Below, piece after piece: positions 1 through 8,592 of a stretch of DNA of 64,000 bases. Where the stretch lies: positions 682,001-746,000 of the forward strand of contig NZ_CP009512.1 in assembly GCF_000970205.1 (NCBI RefSeq). Reading direction: 5' to 3'. Each line of letters starts with the position of its first letter. The stretch's first letter is position 1. Below the pieces are notes generated by a model, which saw only the letters and a list, made by a program, of their open reading frames with translations, was not told the DNA's origin and made no database searches. The DNA is from Methanosarcina mazei S-6. Lineage in GTDB: Archaea > Halobacteriota > Methanosarcinia > Methanosarcinales > Methanosarcinaceae. The position numbers were made by a program, and so were the translations under genes.

Positions 1-44
1 TACAATGGTCTGTACACAGATCATTTTTGCCCCACATTTTTCAA

Positions 45-395
45 TCAGGAGAAATTATCCATTTCGCACCATTTGCCTTCCCCTTCCCATACCCTCACCA
101 GAAGTGGAAAGCCAAATCTCTCCAGAAGGCGGGAATGAATGTGCTGGCAGAGGTGCTCGGAGCTGGGGAAGTCAAGGATATCATTTAACAGGGTATGGTC
201 ATACTCCTGAAGAGTCTCCTTTATGCCTTTTTTCAGGTCATAGAAATCTATCACCATACCGTTTTCCCTTACCTCTCCTTCCACTACCACTTCTATTTTA
301 TATGTGTGTCCATGAACTCTTCCGCACTTCCCGTGCCCTGGAAGGTAATGTGCGCTGTCAATATAATCAATAACTCCCAATCTCATATTTGCCAT
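45..395 (-). CDS. queD: 6-carboxytetrahydropterin synthase-like protein (QueD/PTPS family)
   Basis: A 116-residue protein of the 6-pyruvoyl-tetrahydropterin synthase fold. In the preQ0 pathway this family converts dihydroneopterin triphosphate to 6-carboxytetrahydropterin. The zinc-ligand pattern is visible: His in DSAHYL near residue 15 and the HGH pair in GRVHGHTY near residue 29, with the catalytic-type Cys in GKCGR between them. An acidic/His segment, EYDHTLLND, lies mid-protein as usual. The ATG follows AGGGGG. It is the last gene of a minus-strand group with queE, DUF366 and queC, which supports a role in archaeosine precursor synthesis. Length matches the family. Confidence 0.88.
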   Translation of the reverse strand: MANMRLGVIDYIDSAHYLPGHGKCGRVHGHTYKIEVVVEGEVRENGMVIDFYDLKKGIKETLQEYDHTLLNDILDFPSSEHLCQHIHSRLLERFGFPLLVRVWEGEGKWCEMDNFS

Positions 396-416
396 TTTAT
401 TCGTCCCCCTTTTCGA

Positions 417-1184
417 TTACAGGCAACCCCACATTCTGTGAGTCTGCGGAATGATTCGCGTGTCGGTTAGCTTTAGCAGGTTTTTCTGCAGTTTTAGAAT
501 ACCCCTTATCGATGCCTGATTGAACCGCGGAGTCCTTACCGCACTTCCCAGAGGCGTTTCGGGCTGGAGAACTATGCAGGATACATAGGATCCTATTGCT
601 TCTGCAGCCAGAGATACCGTATCTGTGTTTGTATCCCTGCCTATTACAATTTTGCAAAAACAGTCTCTTGAATTATTTTTTCTAAGGAGCCTGAAGCACT
701 CAATAGTGTTTTCCATATGTGCTTCCCTGGTTTCCGGGGAGATGTCTTTGAGAGCTTCCGGGAGCTTGAAATCTCCTGCCACGTACGCAACATTTTCGCG
801 CAGTTTTCTTGCCTGCTCAGGCAGAGTCATATTGGATTCAAGGTACAGAGGCACGGAAAGGTTCAGTTTCTCTATGAAATCCGCATGCAAAAGAGGCTCT
901 CCTCCTGTCAGGGATACAGAATGGAGATCTTTGAAAGGCTGAAGCATGGATTCCAGCTTTTCTATGTTTACGGGGTTTGAGACCTTTTCGAAAACTCCAC
1001 TGCCTTCAACCCTCTCGTAATCGCAGGTTCCAGGATTTCTGAAATTAGTATCACAGTAGTTGCAGCTGAGGTTGCAGCCTGAAAACCGGACAAAAGCCTG
1101 CCTCATGCCGACATACGGGCCTTCTCCCTGCACGGAACAGAAGACTTCTCTTAAGTTAGCGGGTTCATGGTTTGAAGATGACAT
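417..1184 (-). CDS. queE: 7-carboxy-7-deazaguanine synthase (radical SAM)
   Basis: A 255-residue radical SAM enzyme. It converts 6-carboxytetrahydropterin to 7-carboxy-7-deazaguanine, the second specific step to preQ0. The cluster motif CNLSCNYC (C-x3-C-x2-C) is near residue 38, preceded by the [18 protein letters not shown] segment typical of QueE. The SAM-binding [10 protein letters not shown] follows near residue 91. The ATG comes directly after the TAA of the DUF366 gene, so the two are probably translationally coupled. Family and context agree. Confidence 0.92.
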   Translation of the reverse strand: MSSSNHEPANLREVFCSVQGEGPYVGMRQAFVRFSGCNLSCNYCDTNFRNPGTCDYERVEGSGVFEKVSNPVNIEKLESMLQPFKDLHSVSLTGGEPLLHADFIEKLNLSVPLYLESNMTLPEQARKLRENVAYVAGDFKLPEALKDISPETREAHMENTIECFRLLRKNNSRDCFCKIVIGRDTNTDTVSLAAEAIGSYVSCIVLQPETPLGSAVRTPRFNQASIRGILKLQKNLLKLTDTRIIPQTHRMWGCL

Positions 1185-1745
1185 TTACGCCACTCCGAGA
1201 GGTCTGGACTTCCTGAGGTCCTTTTCTATATCCCCAAATTCACTTACATAAGCTTCCCCGATACCCTGCATCAGCCGTACAATATTTTCCTCGCCCTCAA
1301 TTCCGGCTTCTTTCAGGTTTCCGTATACCTCATGCGAGACGTTAATGCCGAAATGGATTTTCTGGGAAATAGCCGAGGTGCTGGCAATAGATACGGTCAG
1401 CTTCTTTCCTTTAAAAAACAGGTCGTCTCCTGCTCTTGAAGTGTTGATCCCAAGCTCTTCAAGGTATTCTCTGACTATTGCAGTAAACAGGCGCTGGCGT
1501 GAATAAATCAGTTTCATGTCGGTGGAATCGAAATGTTCTATTATGAAACTCAGCATGTCTTCAGACCAGATAGACTCGTTTGCTCTCCGGTCTTCAAGGT
1601 CAATCATATGCTCGATTTTAACGTCACACGCACCTCTAAAAACAATAACTGAATCTTCCTGCACTCCAAAGCTGCTATAAGCCCACAGGGAAGAAATCTG
1701 GCTTCCGTCGTAGTCAAGTTTTTCGGGTAAAATAATACACTTCAT
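1185..1745 (-). CDS. DUF366 family protein
   Basis: A 186-residue protein that I recognise as DUF366, an archaeal family of unknown biochemical role often found with queuosine/archaeosine genes. Visible features are an N-terminal strand (MKCIILPEKLDYDG), an acidic DLEDRRANESI segment and a C-terminal ISQKIHFGINVS stretch. It lies between queC and queE and abuts queE, so it is probably co-transcribed. A function in preQ0 or tRNA modification is inferred from position only. Confidence 0.75.
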   Translation of the reverse strand: MKCIILPEKLDYDGSQISSLWAYSSFGVQEDSVIVFRGACDVKIEHMIDLEDRRANESIWSEDMLSFIIEHFDSTDMKLIYSRQRLFTAIVREYLEELGINTSRAGDDLFFKGKKLTVSIASTSAISQKIHFGINVSHEVYGNLKEAGIEGEENIVRLMQGIGEAYVSEFGDIEKDLRKSRPLGVA

Positions 1746-1859
1746 GGAACTCTCTCTGCAATCTCTAAAATTGTTTCTTTATTTTCTCTACCGGATCTCA
1801 GCAGTGCCGTAATATCATAATTCTCAATTTGTTCATACTCCCTGTTCGGACCCGGTACT

Positions 1860-2555
1860 TCAGATCCCCAACCTTTCCAGAAGCGGGTCCTTTATACCAA
1901 TATTTTTGAATGCCCTTGCCCTGCGCACGCAGCTTTCACACTTTCCGCAGGGGATTTCCCCTCCGTGATAGCAGCTCCAGCTGTATTCAAGCGGAGCTTC
2001 TGCTTCAAGAGCTTTTTTAACGATTTCAGTTTTTCCCATTTCTGCCAGGGGAGCAAGCACTTTCACTCCGTTCTGTGTGGAGTAAGAAAAGGCATTGTCC
2101 ACCGCCTGTATGTAATCACGGGAATTATCAGGAAAGGTTCCGGCTTCTTCTCCGTTGAAGCCCACAACTATGTAATCACATCCCCTGCTTTCGGCAAAGC
2201 TCCCTGCGATGTTTAACATAACCCCGTTCCTGTTAGGGACCCAGACAGCCTTTGCAGAATACTCGGTAATCATGGAAGGGGAGTTTTCATCAATATCCTC
2301 AAAAGACAGGGAAGGGACTTCTTCATCCCTGTTTACAAGGGATGTATGTGTTATTTCTCCAAGCCAGTCCAGCTTTATTATCCTCTGCTCTATTCCGAAG
2401 TGTTCGCAGACCTTTTCGGAATATTCCATTTCCCGCTGCCCTGCTCTCTGCCCGTAGTCAAATGTAATTGCCATCTCAATTTCAAGGCTTTCGGCAGCAA
2501 TCGCAAGCGCTGCTACGGAATCAAGCCCGCTGCTCAGGAGGGTTATAGCTTTCAT
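1860..2555 (-). CDS. queC: 7-cyano-7-deazaguanine synthase
   Basis: A 231-residue QueC of the PP-loop ATP pyrophosphatase family. It turns 7-carboxy-7-deazaguanine into preQ0 using ATP and ammonia. The PP-loop [12 protein letters not shown] is at residues 6-17, [15 protein letters not shown] near 33-47, and a C-terminal zinc site of four Cys ([21 protein letters not shown]) is complete. The ATG follows GAAAGG. A 114-nt gap separates it from DUF366, and it is the first gene of the minus-strand group. Confidence 0.93.
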   Translation of the reverse strand: MKAITLLSSGLDSVAALAIAAESLEIEMAITFDYGQRAGQREMEYSEKVCEHFGIEQRIIKLDWLGEITHTSLVNRDEEVPSLSFEDIDENSPSMITEYSAKAVWVPNRNGVMLNIAGSFAESRGCDYIVVGFNGEEAGTFPDNSRDYIQAVDNAFSYSTQNGVKVLAPLAEMGKTEIVKKALEAEAPLEYSWSCYHGGEIPCGKCESCVRRARAFKNIGIKDPLLERLGI

Positions 2556-2742
2556 TCCTTTCTCACTGACTCTAATTTTATGGAAAATTTTCTTTATCTG
2601 GTACTCTCTGGAGGTTCTGTAAGTATTCCTCTGAGATTATTGGAGTAATATCTATATCTCCTATTTAAAAATAGCTCTTTCCTGAGCCTCAAAGTATGTA
2701 TTAAATATTCAGGGCGTCTAGTATTAAGTGAGGTGGGATTAC

Positions 2743-3243
2743 TTGATAGGAATTATTTCGGATTCGCATGATAACCTGGCAGCTATCCGGAAAGCTGTGG
2801 AATTCTTCAACAAAAAACAGGTAAAAGCAGTGCTGCATGCAGGGGATATCATTTCCCCTTTCACGGTAAGGGAATTTAAAGAACTAAATCCAAAACTCTA
2901 TTTCGTCTTTGGGAATAACGATGGGGATAGAGTAACCCTGACAAAGAAGTTTGAAGAAATAGGTGCCGTTTCCTGTGGGGATTTCGGGGATCTTACTATT
3001 GACGGGCTGCATATCGCCCTTTTACATGGGACAGACGAAACTCTTGTCAGAGCTCTTGCAAAGTCAGGAGATTTTGACGTTGTGGTCCGGGGGCATACTC
3101 ACAACGCAGGGGTCAAAATGATTGACGGGACGCCTGTACTAAATCCAGGCGAGTGTTCCGGGGTTCTGTCAGGAAAAGTTACGGTTGCAACCCTTGAGAT
3201 CGCAAACCTTAACGTTGAGATTACCGAACTGGAGCTTGACTGA
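2743..3243 (+). CDS. YfcE/MJ0936-type metallophosphoesterase
   Basis: A 166-residue calcineurin-like phosphoesterase of the small YfcE/MJ0936 type. Metal-binding motifs occur in order: SDSHDN at the N-terminus, HAGDI, FGNNDGD, LLHGTDE and GHTHNAG. I place the start at TTG 2743 because GAGGTG lies 7 nt upstream and this gives the normal MIGIISDSHDN N-terminus; an upstream GTG at 2728 would add five residues and overlap the ribosome site. The natural substrate is unknown. It is transcribed divergently from queC. Confidence 0.85.
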   Translation: MIGIISDSHDNLAAIRKAVEFFNKKQVKAVLHAGDIISPFTVREFKELNPKLYFVFGNNDGDRVTLTKKFEEIGAVSCGDFGDLTIDGLHIALLHGTDETLVRALAKSGDFDVVVRGHTHNAGVKMIDGTPVLNPGECSGVLSGKVTVATLEIANLNVEITELELD

Positions 3244-3307
3244 CCTTTATCTTCACTTTTATTTCAAAAATTATTTAAACAATAGCTCCTTAATGGTTTT
3301 AATAGCA

Positions 3308-3739
3308 ATGGAAGCCAAACAGAATGAGCAAAATGAGCCCCCGGGACAGAAAGAACCATTCCTGGAAAGCCTTCCCGAAACGAATAACTCTTCCGGAAAA
3401 AGGAGAAATACCCTTATTTTTGCGTGTTCCGGTTTATCAAATACAGGGAAACTTACCATGCAGGCAGCATCGACCCTGGCTTTCAGAAGACCTGACCTTT
3501 ACAGGGCTGCAGCTGCATTGAAGGGGACAGATGCGGTTGAAGACGCGTTATCCGAAGGTTTCAGAGTGCTGGTTCTCGACGGCTGTACGGACAGGTGTGC
3601 CACAAAAAAACTTGATGAGGCGGGAATACAGGCAGAAGTCTATCTTATGGTTACCGAGATTGGAATTGAAAAAACAAGACCTTTGGATGTAAAGCCGGAG
3701 TATATAGAAAAAATTATCCGGGCTGTAAAGGAAGCCTGA
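3308..3739 (+). CDS. DGC-domain putative zinc-binding protein
   Basis: A protein of about 143 residues with the DGC domain. It has FACSGLSNTGKLTMQAAS in the N-terminal half and the signature LDGCTDRCATKKLDEAG in the second half, where paired Cys are thought to bind metal. The first 35 residues are polar and not conserved-looking. No good ribosome site precedes either candidate ATG (3293 or 3308). A TATA-like ttatttaaac at about 3271 would put the transcript start near 3296, so the mRNA may be nearly leaderless. A paralog is at 18703-19086. Function unknown. Confidence 0.7.
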   Translation: MEAKQNEQNEPPGQKEPFLESLPETNNSSGKRRNTLIFACSGLSNTGKLTMQAASTLAFRRPDLYRAAAALKGTDAVEDALSEGFRVLVLDGCTDRCATKKLDEAGIQAEVYLMVTEIGIEKTRPLDVKPEYIEKIIRAVKEA

Positions 3740-3765
3740 ATCCGGTAAATTTTCGAGCTTTCTGC

Positions 3766-3822
3766 GGTTCTGTTTTCCTTTAAGGGTTCTGATTTCCTTT
3801 AAGGGTTCTGATTTCCTTTAAT
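3766..3822 (+). repeat. T-rich tandem repeat, 19-bp period x3
   Basis: Three copies of a unit ggttctgatttcctttaag, with ggttct starting at 3766, 3785 and 3804, lie between the convergent DGC and phosphoesterase genes. In the sense of the upstream plus-strand gene every unit carries a T-run, so the array could serve as repeated U-tract terminators (inference). Confidence 0.8.
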
Positions 3823-3834
3823 TGTACCTTTTCC

Positions 3835-4536
3835 TCAATATCCCCGCCTGAGGATGCCTGTCAGCTCCTCTGCGTGAGGCATTCTTTCTTCTATTTTGGC
3901 GCAGACCGCATCAATGTCATACTTCAGATGCAGGAACTCCACCTCTCCTGTTTCAGTATCTAAAACAGCACAGCTCGCCCCTGTATCTCCGTCTCTTGGC
4001 TGTCCTGCTGAACCCGGATTTATTATTGTAAGGTTTCCTATTTTTCGGTTCATGGGAATGTGAGAGTGTCCGACAACGAGAAAATCAGCCTCCACAGGCT
4101 CTGCTGCTCCTTCTATCATTCTCAAAACCTCTTCATCGGAGGTTTCGGGTTTTATGTATTCGAACATAGAGCGCGGGCTCCCGTGGGTAAAGTAAAAACT
4201 TTTTCCGCCAATTTCTTCTTTGATCAGCAGAGGAAGTTTTTGCAGGTACTTCATCCCTGCTCTGTCAAGAATTTTCCAGGTATATTCCCGGGTTGCAATT
4301 GAGAGATGTTTGTACCTGTAACCACACTGGCAGTCAACTTTAAAGGCAACCGCATTGTCGTGATTACCCCTGATGGTAGTGATATTCTTTTTTTGCAGGA
4401 GGTCTATGCACCTGTCTGGGTCAGGTCCGTAGTCCACGATATCTCCAAGGCAGACTGCCCTATCATAGGGAACGTCAAGAACTGTCTGGAGAGCTTCATA
4501 ATTTCCATGGATATCAGCGATCAGTAACAGTCTCGT
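3835..4536 (-). CDS. metallophosphoesterase (MJ0912/YvnB-like), apparent ACG start
   Basis: A calcineurin-like phosphoesterase with motifs LLLIADIHGNYEAL, CLGDIVDYGPDP, TTIRGNHDNA, YFTHGSPR and VVGHSHIPM. The first in-frame ATG (4437) would remove the first two metal motifs, so the real N-terminus lies upstream. The frame opens after a TAA. Seven nt beyond a perfect GGAGG comes ACG (4536-4534), reading T-R-L-L-L-I-A-D, exactly where an ATG for MRLLLIAD would stand. I annotate from this triplet (233 aa). Either ACG initiates, CTG 6 nt downstream does, or the start codon is mutated. The substrate is unknown. Confidence 0.75.
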   Translation of the reverse strand, partial: TRLLLIADIHGNYEALQTVLDVPYDRAVCLGDIVDYGPDPDRCIDLLQKKNITTIRGNHDNAVAFKVDCQCGYRYKHLSIATREYTWKILDRAGMKYLQKLPLLIKEEIGGKSFYFTHGSPRSMFEYIKPETSDEEVLRMIEGAAEPVEADFLVVGHSHIPMNRKIGNLTIINPGSAGQPRDGDTGASCAVLDTETGEVEFLHLKYDIDAVCAKIEERMPHAEELTGILRRGY

Positions 4537-4596
4537 TTATTTACCTCCTGGTTTTTACTTCCTCTGGATTCTAATTTTTCTTTTCATTCCGAGCTT

Positions 4597-6525
4597 TCAG
4601 CCGTGGAGTCTGCGCATTCCAACTCCCATTACAAGCAGATTTGTTTCCATTGGCGGATGGTTCCAGCCTTCAGGTGAGATGGTCTTTTTCTCAATGGAAA
4701 TTTCAACCTGGTCTCCACTGAGCCCACATTCTTTCATATAATCTTCAACGAGCTTTTTTCCAAGTTCTGTTGCAGTATTCAATGCTTCTGTGTATACATC
4801 GAACCTCTGCCTGCTGCCGGGTGCAAAAACAAGGAAATCCTTCTCAGGAGACATCAGGCTTGCAGGCCTTATAAGGATCTCCACTCTTTTGATGCCTTTT
4901 CCTGCAAGAGCCCCTGCAGCATTTCCTACCTCGGCATGTTCGGGAACAATAATTTCGGCGTCTATAAATTCCTCCAGTTCTTTCCTGTGTGAGCGCACGG
5001 GTCCTCCGAGCAGGACAACAGGGACTCCAAGCTTGAACTTTGCCTGGTAATTCCCGTCCAGAATTTGCTCAACAGCCGTATGCGGGACTCCCTGCAGGAT
5101 ATATGAGAGGAGATGGAGCGACATATTCCTTGCAACCCTCTTTTTTACTGAGGTGCAGAACTCGTGTGGTGTCATGCGCATGAGCCTTGCAAGCCTTTCT
5201 GCTCCTATTCTGGAAGCTTCTTCGTTCCAGGCTGTATATTCCCCGAGCACGTGAAGAGCATCTGTTGGTGTAAAACCTATAGCCTGGATAAGCCTCTTTT
5301 TAATGAGGGAGTCCAGGGTTTGGGGGTGAAGGTCTTTTCTGATAAGGGTTTTTATGTCATTCACGGAAACAGGCTCGTCTCCTATTACGCCGAGGACTTC
5401 AGATTCAACCTTGCTAATCTCACCTGCGGTATAGCCTGACCTGACAAAAAATTTTGTAGGCTGGATATTTTCTCCCAGGTCTTCTCTGGCAGGCATGGGC
5501 GTCCTTTTGAGCGTATTCAGAAAATCCTGATACTGAGCTGCAGCTACTGCAAGAGGCATAACTCTCCGTGGTCCAAGGTGGAGCCCCCTGTCCACTGTCC
5601 AGACATGGCTGTCTCCTCCTGTAGCTGTTGTCTCCATTCTTATAGCTCTGACTCTTGTCTTCCAGCCGCCGACAATGGCTCCGTCGTCACTCAGGTCAGG
5701 GACTCCCATATAAATTGAAGAAATATCAGTGCTCGTCCCACCTACGTCAACAACTGCGCAGGTTTGCAGCCCTGAAAGGTAAGAAGCTCCCACAAGGCTT
5801 GCTGCAGGGCCTGAAAAGATTGTTTCTATTGGTCTTTGCAGGGCGTCTTTTATCCCTATAACCGAACCGTCGCATTTGAGCATAAGAAGCCTTGCATTAA
5901 TCCCCCTTTCTGTCATGTCTGCAATAATGGACTTCACAAACTGCCTGGTTATGGGGATCAGCTGGGCATTGAGGAAAGCTGTTACTGACCTCTCATAGGC
6001 TCCCAGTTCCTGGGAGAGTTCGTGCCCGCAGACCGCAGGAAGTCCTGTAAGTTTCATTATGCAGTCTCTTGCTTTAAGCTCATGTTCAGGGTTGCGTGTA
6101 CTGAAATAGGAAGAAATAGCAAAAGCAGATACTTTGTCCTTTACGCTCAGGGCAAATTTTTCAATGGCTTTCAGGTCAAGAGAGGATACTTCTTCTCCAT
6201 TGTGGTTATGCCCCCCTCCTGCAAAAAGCACATGTCCTGTCGGGAATTCCTTTTCAAGAGGGTGGTCCCCGATAAGGATAAGAGCTACAGGAAAACCGTT
6301 CCCTTCAAGTATGGTATTGGTGGAAAGGGTGGTTGATACGGATACGAGTTTTATGTTTTTGAGATACTCCGGATTAAGCCCATCAATTACCTTTTTGATG
6401 CCGGCAAGTGGGTCGGGATAGGTGGTCAGTGCTTTATTTGAGTCTGCAATTTTCCCATCAGAATCCCTCACAAGTACTGCGTCTGTATAAGTGCCCCCGG
6501 CATCGATTCCAAGGCTATAGTGCAT
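4597..6525 (-). CDS. HyuA-type hydantoinase/oxoprolinase family protein
   Basis: A 642-residue ASKHA-fold ATP-dependent hydrolase of the hydantoinase A/oxoprolinase family. The N-terminal phosphate-binding signature GIDAGGTYTDAVLV is at residues 6-19, STTLSTNTILEG near 64, and the second phosphate motif VDVGGTSTDISS near 260. A glycine-rich VVLLGGPVRSH near 505 and the C-terminal EHAEVGNAAGALAG complete the fold. No HyuB subunit gene lies next to it, so the reaction is uncertain. The upstream 359 nt to the alcohol dehydrogenase is AT-rich and holds both divergent promoters. Confidence 0.8.
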   Translation of the reverse strand: MHYSLGIDAGGTYTDAVLVRDSDGKIADSNKALTTYPDPLAGIKKVIDGLNPEYLKNIKLVSVSTTLSTNTILEGNGFPVALILIGDHPLEKEFPTGHVLFAGGGHNHNGEEVSSLDLKAIEKFALSVKDKVSAFAISSYFSTRNPEHELKARDCIMKLTGLPAVCGHELSQELGAYERSVTAFLNAQLIPITRQFVKSIIADMTERGINARLLMLKCDGSVIGIKDALQRPIETIFSGPAASLVGASYLSGLQTCAVVDVGGTSTDISSIYMGVPDLSDDGAIVGGWKTRVRAIRMETTATGGDSHVWTVDRGLHLGPRRVMPLAVAAAQYQDFLNTLKRTPMPAREDLGENIQPTKFFVRSGYTAGEISKVESEVLGVIGDEPVSVNDIKTLIRKDLHPQTLDSLIKKRLIQAIGFTPTDALHVLGEYTAWNEEASRIGAERLARLMRMTPHEFCTSVKKRVARNMSLHLLSYILQGVPHTAVEQILDGNYQAKFKLGVPVVLLGGPVRSHRKELEEFIDAEIIVPEHAEVGNAAGALAGKGIKRVEILIRPASLMSPEKDFLVFAPGSRQRFDVYTEALNTATELGKKLVEDYMKECGLSGDQVEISIEKKTISPEGWNHPPMETNLLVMGVGMRRLHG

Positions 6526-6884
6526 ATTAAAAATGGCTCCTTTTTTATTGTTTTTGTTTTTGGTTGTTTTTTGTTTACTGCAATCGAGTATGGAATTGCA
6601 GTAGCTTTTTACATTAAAATTAACTTGGTTTAGGTATGCCGAACATCAGATAAAAGGAATTGCTTATCACTGTTAACATCAAATCCGGAGCCAGAATTTC
6701 AATACATGGCTTATTTTTTAAGTCCCTCAAATTAAATTCTGTAACAGTTATATAGTTTCATGTGTTTTTTATAAAAAAACTAATATAAAAATACTTTCTA
6801 TTATCTGGTTATTCTCTGTTTCTCTGCATATGCAGGGAAGGTGAAAAAGCTGGCAGAGAAACTTCACAGGATTGGGGTGATTTT
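6526..6884. other. divergent intergenic region, no gene seen
   Basis: AT-rich DNA between the divergent HyuA-type and alcohol dehydrogenase genes. It holds T-runs just after the HyuA start and A/T stretches near 6770-6790 that could be TATA elements. No ORF with a ribosome site was found. The dehydrogenase ATG at 6885 follows GGGGTGATTTT. Confidence 0.6.
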
Positions 6885-8225
6885 ATGAAAGCCGTTGTTT
6901 ATAGAGGACCGAATCAGGTTTCTGTAGAAGAAGTCGAAGATCCGAAAATAGAGCACCCGGCAGATGCCATAATCAGGCTTACTTCGAGTGGCATATGCGG
7001 AAGCGACCTTCATATGTATGAAGGAAGAACTGTTGAAAAGCCGGGAAAAGTTCTTGGGCATGAGCCTCTAGGGGTTATAGAAGAGGTGGGGGACGCCGTG
7101 ACCTCTTTTAAGAAAGGGGACAGGGTTGTCGTTACTTTTAACATTGCCTGCGGGCACTGTTTGAACTGTATTCGGGGTTTTACCAGCGCCTGCCTGACTG
7201 TTAATCCTGAAAGTGCAGGAGGAGCTTTTGGATATGCCAAAATGGGTCCTTATAGAGGGGCTCAGGCTGAATTTTTAAGGGTGCCGTTTGCCGACCTGAA
7301 CTGTACGAAACTTCCAGGGTCTCCAGGGGATAAATGGGAAGACGATTTCATTATGCTGTCGGATGTATTTCCTACAGGTTTTTTTGCTACGCAGCTTGCA
7401 ATGGTAATGCCAGGATTTCCTGTCGCGGTTTTCGGGGCAGGACCTGTAGGTTTGCTCTCAGCTTATTCCGCAATACTGCAGGGGGCAGCTCAGGTTTTTG
7501 TCGTTGATTACATTCCTGAGAGGCTGAAGCTGGCAAAGAGTATTGGTGCTATTCCTGTAGATTTTACACTTAGCGACCCCGTAGCCATGATTGAGGCATT
7601 AAGGTCTCAGCATTCGAGAGTGGATACCGTGCTTCCGGGCGAGGAAAAACTGCAGGGAATCATGTCCAGTATAGAAAACCTTGCCAAGAGTATAGGTGCT
7701 AACCTTGAACTCGCCAGGAGCGATCCCGTAACTATGATTCAGATGTTGAGGGCAGGAAACCCTGCAATTGTTCAGTCCCTGATTCCAGGTGAGGAAAAAA
7801 TGAAAGGTGTGATGTCCGGTATAGACGCAGTCGGATATCAGGCAAGAGACAGGCAAGATCCCTCAAGGGAAAATCCAACGCAGGTGATAAGTGATCTGGT
7901 GAGGCTTATCAACCCGACCGGTCACCTGGGAGTTATCGGGGTCTACGTGGCAGATGACCCCGGAGCTTATAATGAACGCGCTAAGAAAGGGGAGTATATC
8001 CTGCCTTTTGGACAGCTCTGGGAAAAAGGTATAAGTGTAGGAACAGGCCAGACTCCGGTTAAGAAACTTCAACCGATGCTCAGGGATATGATAATTGCAG
8101 GCGTGGCAAAGCCAAGCTTTATAGTAAGTCACAAAATCTCCATAGAGGAAGCGCCTGATGCCTACAGGGAGTTTGCCAAACGCTCAGAAGGCTTTACAAA
8201 GGTAACAATTCAGTTTGAAAAATAA
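6885..8225 (+). CDS. zinc-dependent alcohol/formaldehyde dehydrogenase with internal duplication
   Basis: A 446-residue medium-chain zinc dehydrogenase resembling glutathione-independent formaldehyde dehydrogenases. Catalytic zinc ligands are seen in GICGSDLHMYEGR and LGHEPLG. Structural zinc Cys are in CGHCLNCIRGFTSAC. The nucleotide-binding motif is GAGPVGLLSAYSA, with the acidic VVDYIPERL after it. The C-terminal segment (GIDAVGYQARD to FGQLWEKGISVGTGQTPV) is typical of that subfamily. Unusually, residues 216-265 are repeated as 266-315, which lengthens the NAD domain by exactly 50 residues. Cofactor and substrate are inferred; activity with the duplication is unknown. Confidence 0.85.
   Translation: MKAVVYRGPNQVSVEEVEDPKIEHPADAIIRLTSSGICGSDLHMYEGRTVEKPGKVLGHEPLGVIEEVGDAVTSFKKGDRVVVTFNIACGHCLNCIRGFTSACLTVNPESAGGAFGYAKMGPYRGAQAEFLRVPFADLNCTKLPGSPGDKWEDDFIMLSDVFPTGFFATQLAMVMPGFPVAVFGAGPVGLLSAYSAILQGAAQVFVVDYIPERLKLAKSIGAIPVDFTLSDPVAMIEALRSQHSRVDTVLPGEEKLQGIMSSIENLAKSIGANLELARSDPVTMIQMLRAGNPAIVQSLIPGEEKMKGVMSGIDAVGYQARDRQDPSRENPTQVISDLVRLINPTGHLGVIGVYVADDPGAYNERAKKGEYILPFGQLWEKGISVGTGQTPVKKLQPMLRDMIIAGVAKPSFIVSHKISIEEAPDAYREFAKRSEGFTKVTIQFEK
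7530..7829 (+). repeat. 150-bp in-frame coding duplication
   Basis: Two adjacent 150-bp units inside the dehydrogenase gene encode LAKSIGA...SDPVAMIEALR...LPGEEKLQGIMSSI and LAKSIGA...SDPVTMIQMLR...IPGEEKMKGVMSGI. The reading frame is preserved. The copies have diverged at many positions, so the duplication is not recent, but motifs and spacing are clearly the same. Confidence 0.9.
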
Positions 8226-8592
8226 ATTTTTAAATTTCTTTTTTCAAATTTCTTTTTTCAAATTTATCCTTTCAAATTTAATTTTTTAAATCTAATTTTT
8301 TAAATTTACCTTTTCAAATTTTTTTTCTGCTTCTAACAGGCTGGTTGAAACCTAAAGTAGTATGGATCTCCTTTATATTTGTCAATTATTGTTTTCTTTT
8401 TTCCGAATATAGAGTTCCCTTTTATTAGAGTGAAGTGAATTTTACTATATGCGTTTTACTATATGCGTTTTTTCTGAATTTCCAGCCGGAAACCTGAATG
8501 AAATGGCGGGGTTGAAATGGTAGTAATTTTTTAAGGAAAAAATATATTACTTCGGGGTCTGAAAAGTAAAAGAAATAGCTTTTGTTCGGATC
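8226..8592 (+). terminator. T-rich degenerate repeats after the dehydrogenase; rest empty
   Basis: From 8226 to about 8330 the sequence is a string of units like ttttttcaaattt with 14-17 nt spacing, T-rich in the sense of the upstream gene and starting right after its TAA. This is a good archaeal U-tract terminator candidate. The remainder to 8592 holds no ORF; ttactatatgcg is duplicated at about 8441-8466, and the methyltransferase promoter is probably here. Confidence 0.6.

Noticed and set aside
1746-1859. Possible preQ1 riboswitch before the DUF366/queE genes
   Set aside because: No recognisable aptamer pattern (C-rich loop and A-rich tail pseudoknot) could be seen in the 114 nt.
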